A stretch of DNA of 28,890 nucleotides, from positions 1 to 28,890 of the IMG/VR virus record IMGVR_UViG_3300027851_000100; one strand, given 5' to 3'. Under the pieces are notes generated by a model. It did not search any database and had not been told where the DNA came from. It saw only the letters and a program-made list of their open reading frames with translations. A program made the translations under genes and the position numbers. Shown in pieces: positions 1-11,100 of the stretch. This stretch comes from a virus. Position 1 is the stretch's first letter, and every line of letters begins with the position of its first letter.

Positions 1-3000
1 CATCCTTCTCAGCAGGCACAGCAAAGATCTCATCCACACGGTGGGCCAAGACATGATCATAACCGGTCGAGACCGGGGATTCACGATAGCCTTCAGCTGC
101 AATCACGTGGGACTGCTGGATACCGATGAAGTTCACACGTTTCGGGTCATCGCGGTCGGCGAATGGACTGATCAGTGCCGACGTCGATACCAGAGAGCTT
201 GCGCCATCTTTCTCTTTGTCGAATTGACGGATCGTTCCACGTACCGAGGCGATGTTGGCATTCGGTGACATGTAAGTGATTACCGCCACGTCTCCAGAGT
301 CCACCGTACTTTCCGAAATGAAGCCGATATCACTTTCCTTATACAGACGTGCTTCCGCAGTCATCGACCGACCACTGCGGCCACCACGGCCACCGTAGGT
401 AATGATCTCTTTCTGCTTCAGGTTCTGGATCGGGTTGATATCATCCACGATAGCCGAGGCCGGGTCTTGAACGATGTTCGTCCAGACGTCATGGGGATTC
501 ATACTCACCTGAGAGTTGACAGATGCACTGCGGGAGTTGTAGACACGGATTGCCCTGACGAGTTCACCGTAGATCGCACCTGGGATACGTTCGTACCCTT
601 TAGCACGCTCCTGCCCTTCCACCAATCCATCCGCACCTTCGACACGCTGGGGGACATAACGGGTGACCAGTAGTTCGCAGGCCCGAACCAACAGAGGGAT
701 AAACTCGGTCGGTTCTTTCATCCATTCCAACACGCCTTTGGTGATGGGATCGACCCACATGGCGTTCATCAGATCTAGCTCACGCATGTACCGCAGGCCG
801 ACGTTGTTCGCTTCCAAGATCGTGAAGTATACGTCCTTGGTGTTGTAGCTGTGTCGACTGTAATTGCGGATCTGCTTGTGGTAGAACGTGTACCCACTGA
901 AGATCAGACTACCGAGCACATCACTCTTTTCCAGGATCAGTGTTTCATCCAGGAACTTGATTGCGTACTCATCGTCCGACATCTGAACCCGAGTACCGAC
1001 AGGAACTGCACGATAACGGACTTTCGTCATCTCGAGCAGCTTGTCAAGACCCAGCATATAACCCAATGCCATACCGACAGGAATTACCTTGCCGAAGATA
1101 CTGACCTCGGCCATGCCCACCGGCGCCTTATCACGCTGTAGACCCAGTATGTCTTCGATCTGGCCCAGTTCAGTGACAGCTCCGGTCGTCGGCTCGACGA
1201 TGTAGAACATGTCCGACTTGTCCACTGCAATGTAACGACTGTCCCGACGAGCACAGACCACCATCTCCGGGTTTTGCTTCTCGATGGCTTCTACCACAGC
1301 CATGTCGAAGACCTTATACCGGTTCCGGTTCTTGTAGTCGAACCAGAAATGATCCTGCGCTGTACGGAACGCCATCACTCGACTACCGATCACCGAGTAG
1401 ATAGTCGGCAGATCCAGCGTGTGGTCTGCCACATCCGCAATCTTCACGTTATGGATGCTATCGTCCTGAGGGTTTTGTCCCTTGGCAACAATCTGCTTTC
1501 CTACCCAGTTATCGTAGTTGAAGACCGCACGCTGAGAACGCTCTACAAACAACTTACTGTAGTAGGATGTCAACGCCACTCGGATAGGACTCACCTTCCG
1601 AATCGGGATGTCGCCTTTCTGGGTACGCATCCGATAACGCTGGCCGTTGGAGGTGTAAACACCCCGCTTATCCACGACCGGCACTCGGAAAGTGATAGTC
1701 GAAGGTTTGCCAGTGACCGGGGTCAATTGTACCCGGTGAACTTCGTAATGACTGACCGCGTCTTTGACCACTTCGATGTCATAACCCGTGACAGCAATAC
1801 CTGCTTTCTGCATGGACATAACAGAATTCAGGATATCTTTCTTCATCACCTTTTCGATGTACTGACTGTCCATCTTCTCGACAGTCGATTGCAGCATCGA
1901 TTTATCCCGTACCGATTCCATGTCGGGATAGGCCTCTCCCTCGGCGATGAGCAGATCTTCCTCCGAGATATCCAACGACTCACCGATGGTAACAGACTTG
2001 TCCCATGGGTTTGCCATGGTCTGATACGACGTTGCCAGACGCTGCATGCGACGATACTGACCAGCGGTCATGAGGTCTTTGTCAGTCAGCTCGTCGATCT
2101 TCTCCTGAATGTTACTGGTCAGGGTGTGTTCGACAAGGTTACTGGAAACAGCTTGGATCGAGGACTCTGCTGGAGCAGTTTGATTGGTCTCAATAACCAG
2201 CTCACCGTCTTCGTCAGTGATCTCAATATCGCCAGGGGAATCGCCTGGTTCATCCAGTTCTTCGGAGAGGTCTTCTTCTTCCTCTACCAGAAGTTCGTCA
2301 GCACCGGTAGCAGCCAGTACAGCTTCATCTTGATCAGCGTCAGCCTTTTCGGTCTGCTTGTCGATTTCAGATTGATCTTCGGAGGGTTCATCGAAATCTC
2401 CATTGTCTTGGGCACCGCCTACTGCCGGATTAGTCTGTTCGATTACTCGAGACAACATACGGAGGAAGCGGACTTGGATGACTTTCGGATCGAGGCCATT
2501 GGCGTTTTCCATCGACGGATACATGTCGTCATCTAGGCTGTCGTCGGCCAGACTTTCCATGGACAGATAACGAGCAAACTCCAGCTCGAAATCAAACTCC
2601 ACTTCTGGTTCGGTGGAAGTCAAAGCTTCCATCGAGACACCGGCACCCTCTTTACGCCAGCTGTTGAGTAGACCGAGGTTAATCGTGATTACACCCGCTT
2701 CACGACGAATGACAAGGTCAATCTCGCTCAGACGGGATTCATCCAGTCGAGCCATCGGCGTACGACTGCGTTGATCACCCAGCCAGCACCAGATATCAAG
2801 AAGATCCAGACGCTCACGCGTACTGAATACTTTCATCAGCATCGGGGTCATACCTCTCTCAGCTTTACGCAGATCACTGAGGGCTGGCAATGTAGCGGGG
2901 AGATCCATTACGATCAGGTGATGGCGCTCATTCTGAGTCTTGAGCTGATTGAACTTCTCCCACATGGTGGAGCGAAGGTTCTTCCAGTTCCACCAACGAC

Positions 3001-3415
3001 TCAGAGCAGAACGCTGGTACTTGTACATGTGACCGACCATGGCGTAGTTCACAACCACCATGTTCGTCAGTTCTTTCGTCGCCTGATCGTAGTCACGCAT
3101 TGGACGTACCATCATGTTCTGACGACGGTATTCTTGCTGCATGGGGCCAATCAGGCGATACGTCGGGCGTGGGTTACCTTCCTTGACAAGGAGGTCGCTG
3201 ACGTGGTCGATGAAGACCAGCCGCTGGGCTGCCTGAATGACAGGACTATCTGTACCAGGGCCGAGTTCAGTCTCAGTCAGCGGCATGTAGTGATAGACAC
3301 TGCCACGTGGCAGTGCGAGTCGAGCCAATGGGCGTACCTTGGGGTTTTCAAGACCCCCAAGGCGACGAATCCCAAAGAGTTTCTCGAAACGCTCGTACAT
3401 GAGCATTACAGACAT
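1..3415 (-). CDS. Virion RNA polymerase beta-like subunit, N-terminal part (phiKZ gp178-like), partial
   Basis: The gene runs off the left edge after 1138 complete codons, so its C terminus is missing. I translated this frame by hand from the ATG at 3415, which has GGAG 8 bases upstream. It aligns with bacterial RpoB in several blocks. A YGGRGGRSGRS stretch with a downstream SDIGFIS corresponds to the GPGGLTRERAG and THYGRVCP region. DRDDPKRVNFIGIQQSHVI corresponds to the EHDDANRALMGANMQRQAV region, followed by an STGYD block like VGTGME. A DKRGVYTSNGQ segment resembles the TFIINGTERV region. In phiKZ-type phages the polymerase beta subunit is split into separate N- and C-terminal proteins. 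The adjacent beta-prime gene and transglycosylase gene indicate the virion enzyme rather than the non-virion one. An acidic low-complexity insert occupies roughly residues 330-405. The gene lies 21 bases downstream of the beta-prime gene and is probably cotranscribed with it. Confidence 0.9.
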   Translation of the reverse strand, partial: MSVMLMYERFEKLFGIRRLGGLENPKVRPLARLALPRGSVYHYMPLTETELGPGTDSPVIQAAQRLVFIDHVSDLLVKEGNPRPTYRLIGPMQQEYRRQNMMVRPMRDYDQATKELTNMVVVNYAMVGHMYKYQRSALSRWWNWKNLRSTMWEKFNQLKTQNERHHLIVMDLPATLPALSDLRKAERGMTPMLMKVFSTRERLDLLDIWCWLGDQRSRTPMARLDESRLSEIDLVIRREAGVITINLGLLNSWRKEGAGVSMEALTSTEPEVEFDFELEFARYLSMESLADDSLDDDMYPSMENANGLDPKVIQVRFLRMLSRVIEQTNPAVGGAQDNGDFDEPSEDQSEIDKQTEKADADQDEAVLAATGADELLVEEEEDLSEELDEPGDSPGDIEITDEDGELVIETNQTAPAESSIQAVSSNLVEHTLTSNIQEKIDELTDKDLMTAGQYRRMQRLATSYQTMANPWDKSVTIGESLDISEEDLLIAEGEAYPDMESVRDKSMLQSTVEKMDSQYIEKVMKKDILNSVMSMQKAGIAVTGYDIEVVKDAVSHYEVHRVQLTPVTGKPSTITFRVPVVDKRGVYTSNGQRYRMRTQKGDIPIRKVSPIRVALTSYYSKLFVERSQRAVFNYDNWVGKQIVAKGQNPQDDSIHNVKIADVADHTLDLPTIYSVIGSRVMAFRTAQDHFWFDYKNRNRYKVFDMAVVEAIEKQNPEMVVCARRDSRYIAVDKSDMFYIVEPTTGAVTELGQIEDILGLQRDKAPVGMAEVSIFGKVIPVGMALGYMLGLDKLLEMTKVRYRAVPVGTRVQMSDDEYAIKFLDETLILEKSDVLGSLIFSGYTFYHKQIRNYSRHSYNTKDVYFTILEANNVGLRYMRELDLMNAMWVDPITKGVLEWMKEPTEFIPLLVRACELLVTRYVPQRVEGADGLVEGQERAKGYERIPGAIYGELVRAIRVYNSRSASVNSQVSMNPHDVWTNIVQDPASAIVDDINPIQNLKQKEIITYGGRGGRSGRSMTAEARLYKESDIGFISESTVDSGDVAVITYMSPNANIASVRGTIRQFDKEKDGASSLVSTSALISPFADRDDPKRVNFIGIQQSHVIAAEGYRESPVSTGYDHVLAHRVDEIFAVPAEKD

Positions 3416-3436
3416 TGTGAGATCTCCATCAGGCTG

Positions 3437-5092
3437 TTAACCAGCCGACTGTTTGCTCTGGTTGTGCTTGAAGCGACCAGTGAGGTTAGTCACTACGTAC
3501 TTCAGCGTGTCGTAGTCGTAAGACGATGTCAGGTTACCACCTGCATCAATCCAATGTTGCCGCGAACGAAGAACCCGATCGTTTTCCGTCAGGGCTTCTT
3601 TGGACATGACCAGTGTGGCGCTACCGGTGTCACCGTCGAAGTCCGCACCCAAGCCAACGAGCTTGGTGGAATGAGGAGACTGCGTGTCCATATAAGAAGT
3701 CGAACCCGTCATCGGGAACTCCTGAGCCACATACTCAGGATCCTGATGAGGTTCCCAGTTGTCGTCCAGTTCCACACGACGTTCACCGACCACAGTCGTC
3801 TTCACATACACACGACTCGGGTAGTTGGAACCCAGGCCAGTGATGGGGTAACGACAGATCTGAGCGAAGTACTTGTTCCACGATTGGTAGCCGCAGAGAT
3901 AAAGTAGTTCGACAAGATTGATCGGATGGACGTGGTCACGGTTGAGGTGAGCAGGCATCTCATGCAGATCAAAGAAGATCTTGAAGGTATCGTCGTCACC
4001 CTTATAGATGAGGGCCAGGTAATGGCCTTCAATCTCAATCGGACGGTGACGCATGTCAACCATCTGGTAACGGTCGATTACCGACTGCAAGCCATCGCGA
4101 GTTGTCCAGGTGTCCCGTGCTTCCGGAGAGAGACTGACCCATGTAGGACGCAGTGTCTGTTTATCGATCAACTGAGCCTGCCCTTCGCCAGCCTGGATCA
4201 AATGGCCGAAAGTTTTGCGCAGATGATGGATCGTGACAGGCGTAAGTCCTTTGATCACCTGGAACAGGCCGAGTGTGGTGCTGTCGAAGCCAGGGGCGTT
4301 TGAATCGTTCAGGTTGGCAATGGACGTATCCATTACGGTCAGAACGTTTCGAGTACCGTACGTCACACGGCGAGATGCCCACTTGTCCAGGATGAAGCCG
4401 TTCTTACCAGCCAGCATGCCTTCGATCAGTTCGTAGATCTGCAACATGGTGTTGGTGAGAGCATTACGAGCGATGTCGAATGCAGGAGACTCCATGTCGC
4501 GGGTCACTGGAATGGTGTTCGAGATGGACAGTGCGCGGTAATAGAGATCGTGAATCTCGTTCTTCGTGGCAACACCGTTGTCATTGATTTCGATGTCACG
4601 TACACCGGCTGGCAATACAGGAATGTACTGAGTCAGAGCATCCTTACGCCATTGGTTGATGAACTCAACGCGGATCTGACGAGTCGGGGATTTACTCTTA
4701 CGGAACTCCATTTCATGGAAGTGCCGAACGAAGAAACTGTAGCCTGTTTCAGCCTTGTCACCGACGTCCGCCACAAAGTCTTTGGTCACTGGATCAAAGA
4801 TGGCAGTCGCACGACCAGTGATGATCTCTTTATAGATAGACTTGAGACTCATCAGATCACGGAAGATCTTCGGGTGGAAAATCTGGACTTTCAGGTTGAT
4901 GTAAGAGAAGGTGGTATCTCGCTCATCGGAACCCACTCGTCCAAAGATCTTGGTGGAGTACAGTCCTTCATCGTGGAACTCACTACTGGCACCATCGTAG
5001 ATGTCCAGACTGGTTACCGGGATGAGACCTCTCACCCGCTCCTTGGTCAAGACCATCGGCCAGACCTTGGCTGGCACTTCAGCGTAGTTCAT
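3437..5092 (-). CDS. Virion RNA polymerase beta-prime-like subunit, N-terminal part (phiKZ gp180-like)
   Basis: This 551-residue protein aligns with the N-terminal part of bacterial RpoC. DEGLYSTKIFG matches the ERDGLFCARIFG block. YIPVLPAGVRDIEINDNG followed by IHDLYYRAL matches VLPVLPPDLRPLVPLDGG and LNDLYRRV. GKNGFILDKWASRRVTYGTR matches the [20 protein letters not shown] block near the lid. The catalytic magnesium motif is GADFDGD at residues 482-488, with all three aspartates (484, 486, 488) kept and the usual leading Asn replaced by Gly. The N-terminal zinc-binding cysteines of bacterial beta-prime are not seen. The protein stops about 63 residues after the active-site loop, as expected for a split beta-prime; the C-terminal part must be encoded elsewhere. 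AGGA lies about 8 bases before the start codon. It is the first gene of the leftward pair and is divergent from the giant tail protein. Confidence 0.93.
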   Translation of the reverse strand: MNYAEVPAKVWPMVLTKERVRGLIPVTSLDIYDGASSEFHDEGLYSTKIFGRVGSDERDTTFSYINLKVQIFHPKIFRDLMSLKSIYKEIITGRATAIFDPVTKDFVADVGDKAETGYSFFVRHFHEMEFRKSKSPTRQIRVEFINQWRKDALTQYIPVLPAGVRDIEINDNGVATKNEIHDLYYRALSISNTIPVTRDMESPAFDIARNALTNTMLQIYELIEGMLAGKNGFILDKWASRRVTYGTRNVLTVMDTSIANLNDSNAPGFDSTTLGLFQVIKGLTPVTIHHLRKTFGHLIQAGEGQAQLIDKQTLRPTWVSLSPEARDTWTTRDGLQSVIDRYQMVDMRHRPIEIEGHYLALIYKGDDDTFKIFFDLHEMPAHLNRDHVHPINLVELLYLCGYQSWNKYFAQICRYPITGLGSNYPSRVYVKTTVVGERRVELDDNWEPHQDPEYVAQEFPMTGSTSYMDTQSPHSTKLVGLGADFDGDTGSATLVMSKEALTENDRVLRSRQHWIDAGGNLTSSYDYDTLKYVVTNLTGRFKHNQSKQSAG

Positions 5093-5178
5093 GATGACAT
5101 CCTATTTATTAAGAGTGCCGTTTTGAGGCAGTTGGTATGAGAGAGACTTAGTATTTTAAGCCTAAATGGAGAATTCCG
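5093..5178. promoter_or_regulatory. Divergent intergenic region between polymerase and tail-protein genes
   Basis: These 86 bases separate the leftward polymerase pair from the rightward 2096-residue gene and must hold start sites for both. On the plus strand TATG lies at 5136-5139, 39 bases before the ATG at 5179, and TGGAG at 5167-5171 is a good ribosome binding site. No TATG is present for the leftward direction, only AT-rich stretches such as AATAAATAGG just before the beta-prime ATG. That side may use a different promoter class. Confidence 0.45.
5136..5139 (+). promoter_or_regulatory. Candidate late promoter core TATG
   Basis: TATG is the conserved core reported for phiKZ late promoters read by the phage non-virion polymerase. 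Here it lies in the leader of a virion protein gene, where late expression is expected. A tetramer alone is weak evidence; support comes from its recurrence before other plus-strand units in this window (16437, 20938, 24683). Confidence 0.35.
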
Positions 5179-8100
5179 ATGGCAAAGAAAGGCGATACGG
5201 ATCTCGACAACATCGACTTGGATGATTTTGATTTTGACGTCCCTGAATGGAATGACAATGATCCAGTTGATGACAAGTCGAGATCTCCCGTTCAGAGGAT
5301 CACCTCTGGTGCCCTCATGGGGGCCAAAGATGAAATCGTCAGTGTCTCCGGCGTACGCAAAGCTTTGTCGATGGCATTACCGTCGGGCTATGGCCTGGCT
5401 GCAGACACGATTGAGAACGTCGCTTCTGATGCACGATCACTATACGATAAGGTCGCTTCTGAGCAAGGAGACTTGATCAGAGGTAGTAAAGGCTTTGGTC
5501 GTAAAGCGATGCAATCGGTGGGTAATCGTGTCCTGCCGAAGAAGCTGGCCGATCGGCTCAACAGCGCACTTGAAGACCACGATGAATATCGTGCCAAGTC
5601 CGCTGACCAGATTCGCCGAGAGCAAGAAGAAAGCGATATCGCTGCCCTCACCGAGATCTTCCGTGCTCGGGGTCTGGCGGATGAGACTCGTGCCCAGAAA
5701 GACGATGTGGATAAACTTGAAGCTAAGGCACTAGAACAAGCCCGTTTCAAGTCTAACATCCAGGCACTGACCTCTATCAACCGTAGCATGGCCCGTCTGG
5801 TCGGCTACCAGGATAAGGTCACTGCACGTTATCAGCAGAAGATGCTTGAGCTGACGTATCGTCAGTATGCATCGACTCGGCAGCTGACGGAAATTATGTC
5901 CGAGAGCATGGCGAAACACAGTCAGATTCTCGAGAAGATTCGTCACAACACCGCTCTCCCTGAAGCAGTGAAGATCCGGGGCAGTGAGATGTTTGGTCAG
6001 CTGGCCAGACAGCGTCTCATGGGGGCTGGACTTAACACCGTCAGTAACTTTACCGCCAACTACGGTAAACAGGTATTGGACAACGTCTCGGGTATGGTTC
6101 AAGGTATTCTGAACCCTATCAGCGAAGCCCAGGCCATGGCTGGTGGCATGGATGGCATCGATAAACATGAGATGGGAGGTCGTCTTCTGGGGTCGACAAT
6201 CGGGTCGACTGTTCGGGATTATGCGTCTTTGCATTTGTCCCCACTTCTCCAGAAGAACAAAGCCATCGCCAAGGGTGGCGAAAAGCTTCGTGGCATGTTC
6301 ACAGGTCTTCCACAGCGTGTGAATGAATACGCTAAGTCTGAGACTAAGGATAAGTCGACATGGCGAGGTGTAGCCACACAGATGTTCAAGGACTTCCTTC
6401 CGAAGTTCCAGATGGAGACCGGTACCGGGATCACATCACCGGATCGTCTTGACGAGATGGCGACCTTTGACAAGCTATCGCGTCGGTCTCTGATTGAGAT
6501 CATTCCAGGTTACCTGTCGGAGATCGCCCACTGGACCCGTATCGCTGTAACTGGTGATAAGGACAGCGAAAAGCAAGTCTTTAACGTGGTGCGTGGCGGG
6601 TTCACTTCCGAGAAAGACCATCTGAAAGATGTTAGTCGCCAGATCATCAGTCGATCTGAGCGTGAGTCATTGAGAGGGGCCGCCGATAACTTCATGAAAG
6701 AAATCGGTGGAGATACCATGTCTGGACGCGCACAACGTGTCCTTAAACAGAAGATCCTGGAAGAAATTGCCAACGGCAATGACTTGGTTCCAGCTCGCCT
6801 TGCACAACGAACCAGCTACCCTGGTGAATCTGACGACGTCATTGATGAGATTGTAGCACTGATTCAAGATACCTTCAATATCGACGAAGATGGAAAACCG
6901 ATCAGTTCGTCCACCGAGGGCGACGCTCGTTTTAACGACATCCGTGATAAGTTCCTGAACATGACCAGCATGGTACCTGCCATGGGGGATCGCGTACGCG
7001 TCCTTAGTGACGTGTTTGGAATGGATGTGATGCGCAAGTTGGGTTATGTTGAACGCAATAAGGATAGTCGCCAGGATAACATCAACCCAAACAAGTTCTG
7101 GAGTACCATTTTCGATGATGACAACGATGAAGGTAAGGGAGGAGCTTCGAAAGGTGGGTCGAATGCTTCTGATCACACTCCTCGGGGTGGGGATAATAAT
7201 CAAGGGACTACTGACTACCGTAATACTGGCTCCGATCGTGCTCGTCGAACTGACGATATGGTTTCTAACCGGCGCAAAGGAAATCAAACAGGCCAGGGAC
7301 TCGAGCAATTCCTAGGCGATAAGAGCACCCTGATCACCATCCTGCGTGAATCCCGTGATTTCCATGCTCAGACAGTCGAACTCCTTAAAGAGATGGGTTA
7401 TCCGACTGGAAGTACCGGAGAACGTGTTAAAGTTGACTGGTCCAAATACAAGGGTAGTCTGTCCGAAACTGCTCGTAAATATGCAGGTAAAGGAAAAGAC
7501 ACGTACAAGAAAGCAAAAGCCCACGCTCAAGATCTTTGGATTATGGGCATGGATCATCCTACCCTCCAGGAATGGAAGCTGAAGGCTGGTCACTATAAGG
7601 ATGAAGCAACTGGGAAGACCATCAAGGTCTGGGATGATATTCAGAGTAACGTCACCGATACCAGGGGTAAGGTGGTGGCGTATTACGAAGATATCATGAG
7701 CAACGGGGTCATTGCCGACAACACCGGTAAGATCAAAGCTTCCTTTGCTGAGAAGTACGCCAAGTTCAAAACCAGTAGTGCCGGACAGTACACGTCTGGC
7801 ATGATCAACGACGTGAAGAGCCGCGCCAAGGCGCTTGATACGGATATCCGTCTTCACGGTGGTGCTTCTGCCTACGCCTCGAAAAAGGCCTCTGACCTTG
7901 TCGACAAGACTAAATCCGAGGGTCGTAAGTTTAAGCCACGTCTCAAGCGTCTCATGAAGTTCTTCACCGGCGGTAAGGCAGGGGATGACATCACCTCCGA
8001 ACTGACTGGTAATCATGAAGAAGACATGCTGACACTGGCTATCCGTAGCACCCAGCTTCAGTATCAGACGCTTAAGGAAGTGACAGTCGAGAAAGTCCGG

Positions 8101-11100
8101 AAGGGTTCCTACCTCGATATGTTCGCACGCCGTAAAGAACTGATGAACGATGCCAAGGAAAAAGCCAAAGGGAAATACGATCAAGTCGCAGGTCTCTTTG
8201 GTAAAGGCGGTGCTCTTGCTGGGTTGGCTAGTCTACTGGGCAGGAATGGCGCAGACGGAGAAGATGGCGAAAGCAGCGGCGGGATCATGGATTCGATTGG
8301 CGACTTCTTCGGAGGAGGTGGCGATGAGGGTGATCGCAAGAGTCGTAAAGACAAGCGTCGAGCCAAGCGCAAAGGTAAGTTGGGTAAACTGACTAACTGG
8401 GGCGGACGACAGCTCGATAAGCTGGGTAGGTTTGGTAAAGCTGTGAAGTTGGGCGGTAAGGGTGTTGGCCTACTGGGTCGTGCTGCCTGGGGCGGGACTA
8501 AACTGGCATGGAAACTGGGCAGAGGAACGCTTGGTCTGGCCGGTCGAGTTCTGTCTAATCCGGTCACCAGGATGGTGGCAGGTACGGCGGGAAGGATGGC
8601 GATCGGTGCTCTTGTCGGCGCTGCTGGTCTGGTCAGTGCACCCGTACTACTTGTAGGTGGAGCTGTTCTGACAGTCGCGGCTGGTGCTGCCCTCATCTAC
8701 AACCTGTCCCGTGATGAGCTTCCACCATTGTCTCGTGTCAGGATGGCGCAGTATGGTATTAAGCCTCGGCCCGATACCGATAACTACAAACGCATCATGC
8801 AGCTCGAGAAGCTCTTCCAAGATATCACCGCTGTCGACTCGGATGGGAAAGCTACGGTGAATATCAAATCTTTGGACATGCCCAAAGTTGGAGAGATCTT
8901 TAACATCAACATGGACGCCCCGTGGGAAGAGAACGGACTCCTACAATCCACGATCAAGTACATCGAGACTCGTTTCTCTCCAGTGTTTACCACCCATCTA
9001 TCGAACTATCATGCCCTGACCAAGAATTCAGACCTCAGTCAGATCGACTCTAAGCTTACCGGTGATGTGGCTCTCGGGTTCCTGGACAAGGTCGCAATGA
9101 AAGATCGGTCCGATATGTTCAACATGATGGCTGGTCCGTTCGAGGATGATCTCGAAATGGATGCCGGTGATGTAGAAGACACTGTAGATGATGCTCGTAA
9201 GCTGATCAAGGAAGCGGCTGAGAAGGAAAAGAATAAGGGTAAGTCTGCAGCTGAAGTTCATGCTGATAAGACACGTGCCTCTATTGAGGCTGGTGCTGCC
9301 GCTGCGATTGGCGCTAGTGCCGTGGGTGCTGTTGTGTCCAGTAGTGCTAAACAGACGGAACGAGACGCCAGTGGTAAGAACTACACGGGTGGCGGTAAGG
9401 GATCTACAACAGCAGTCGCCGAAAACCTCCAGAAGTCTTCTGCCGCGATGGGCGGTACCGGTGTGGCAGCTGCCGCAGCGGCGATGGCTGGAACGTACGC
9501 TGCTACCATGAAGGATCGTGATACTGGTCTGGACGATGGCAAGCCTGTTCGTTATCGTATTTACGGTTTGATGGACATGGCTGAAATCAAGGTAGGGCAT
9601 CTGAGTCATCTGGAAGCGATTTGTTTCCCTATGGTGACGTACGATGCGGCTGGTCAAGCTACCTTGAAAGATACCAATGCGGCGTACACGGCAGCAGAGA
9701 AGATCTTCGCACCCATCGGTAAGGATATCGATGCGTTCTACGTGTGGTTCCATCGTCGTTTTACTCCGGTGTTCTTGGCGTACTGTACTGAAGTGCGTGC
9801 TAGGGCAAATATCGACGCTGCGGAAGCAGCCGTTCGACTGAAACCCAATGAGCTTCTTGAAGTCCTGCGAGCGATTGTCAACACGAAAGACGCTGCGGGT
9901 ATTTCGGTTTGGGACATCGGTGAGTCGCCATGGAGCGGCTACTTCATGAACGATAACCAAAACACGGTTAAAGACGCCCTCTACGCGCTATCTCTGAAGG
10001 TCAAGGATAAAACCCTGACTGAACCCTCGGGTCAGAGTAAAGGACGTGTACGTGGTAAGGACGGCGAGTTCATTGAGGAAGACCCTACTCAGAAAACGAA
10101 ACCTGAGTCTGCTACCAACCCGTCAGCTAACGCAACAGCGGGTAGTGGTAACGGCGAGCCGAGTAATAAGGAAGAGAGTGGTGGACTATGGGGTAAAGTC
10201 AAGGGGTGGTTCAGTAGTGACAGTAAGGCAGCGCAGCAGGGGGCAACCTCGGTTAATGGTCAATCTGTCAATACCTCAACTGCTACTGGCGCTACTGCGT
10301 TCCCGGCTGCCGCTCCTGTCAACCACCCAGGTGGCGGCACAGGTGGTAACATCAATGACATCCCTCAACCGAAAGGAGATGGATGGGAAAATAACCGCGA
10401 TACCATCATTGCTGCGGCAAACATGGTTGGTGTGGATCCTGCATTGGCGTCTAGTATTGCCGGTGTCGAATCTAACTACCGTCCAGCGGCAAGGCCGTGG
10501 TCTAAGAAGGAACAGCGGTACCTGTCATCAGCAGCTGGATATTACCAGGTGATTAACGGAACCTGGGATTACCTAATGGGTAAGTATGGTGCCAAATACG
10601 GTATCAATCCAAATACTACCCAGATGGATCCACGGGCTAATGCCCTGCTAGGGCTCGAGTATATCCGTGAGAACATTGACATCGTTGGAGAAGGTGCTAA
10701 CCGTGCCGTTACAGATACCGACGTTTATCTGGCTCACTTCCTCGGTCCAAGTGGCGCTAAGCGCTTCGTTAAAGCTCCTCCGGGAGATCCGGCAATCAGC
10801 CATGTGTCCAGCGACCAAGCCAATGCCAACAAAGCCATCTTCTACGACGGAAACGGAAGACCCCGCACCGTCGCAGCCGTTTACGAAGACTTCAATAACA
10901 AATTGAAGAAACATCGTAAATCAGATGCGCAACAAATTGCTGCCACGCTGAAGGGTGGTGGTAGTACGATCGAACCGACAGCTGAGACCGCCAGTGGTGA
11001 CACGGTAGTGGCCGATACGACTACGACTGAAACTCCGTCGATGGTCAAACCGGCTAGCGATACCCCAACCGTAAGCACCGCTAGTGCAAATACTGTGGCA

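Noticed and set aside
1274-2536. Long plus-strand open frame of 420 codons
   Set aside because: It lies opposite the beta subunit gene, whose minus-strand frame gives clear RpoB blocks. The plus-strand product is rich in His, Arg and Val with no recognisable domain, typical of an antisense shadow.
2771-3907. Plus-strand open frame of 378 codons spanning two polymerase genes
   Set aside because: It crosses the boundary between two well-supported minus-strand genes and has no ribosome site or family resemblance.
4550-5140. Plus-strand open frame opposite the beta-prime start
   Set aside because: It covers the N-terminal part of the beta-prime gene in antisense and runs into the intergenic region; no translation signal.
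9028-9960. Minus-strand open frame of 310 codons within the giant tail protein gene
   Set aside because: The plus-strand gene is continuous here; the minus product is His/Thr/Arg-rich with no start signal.
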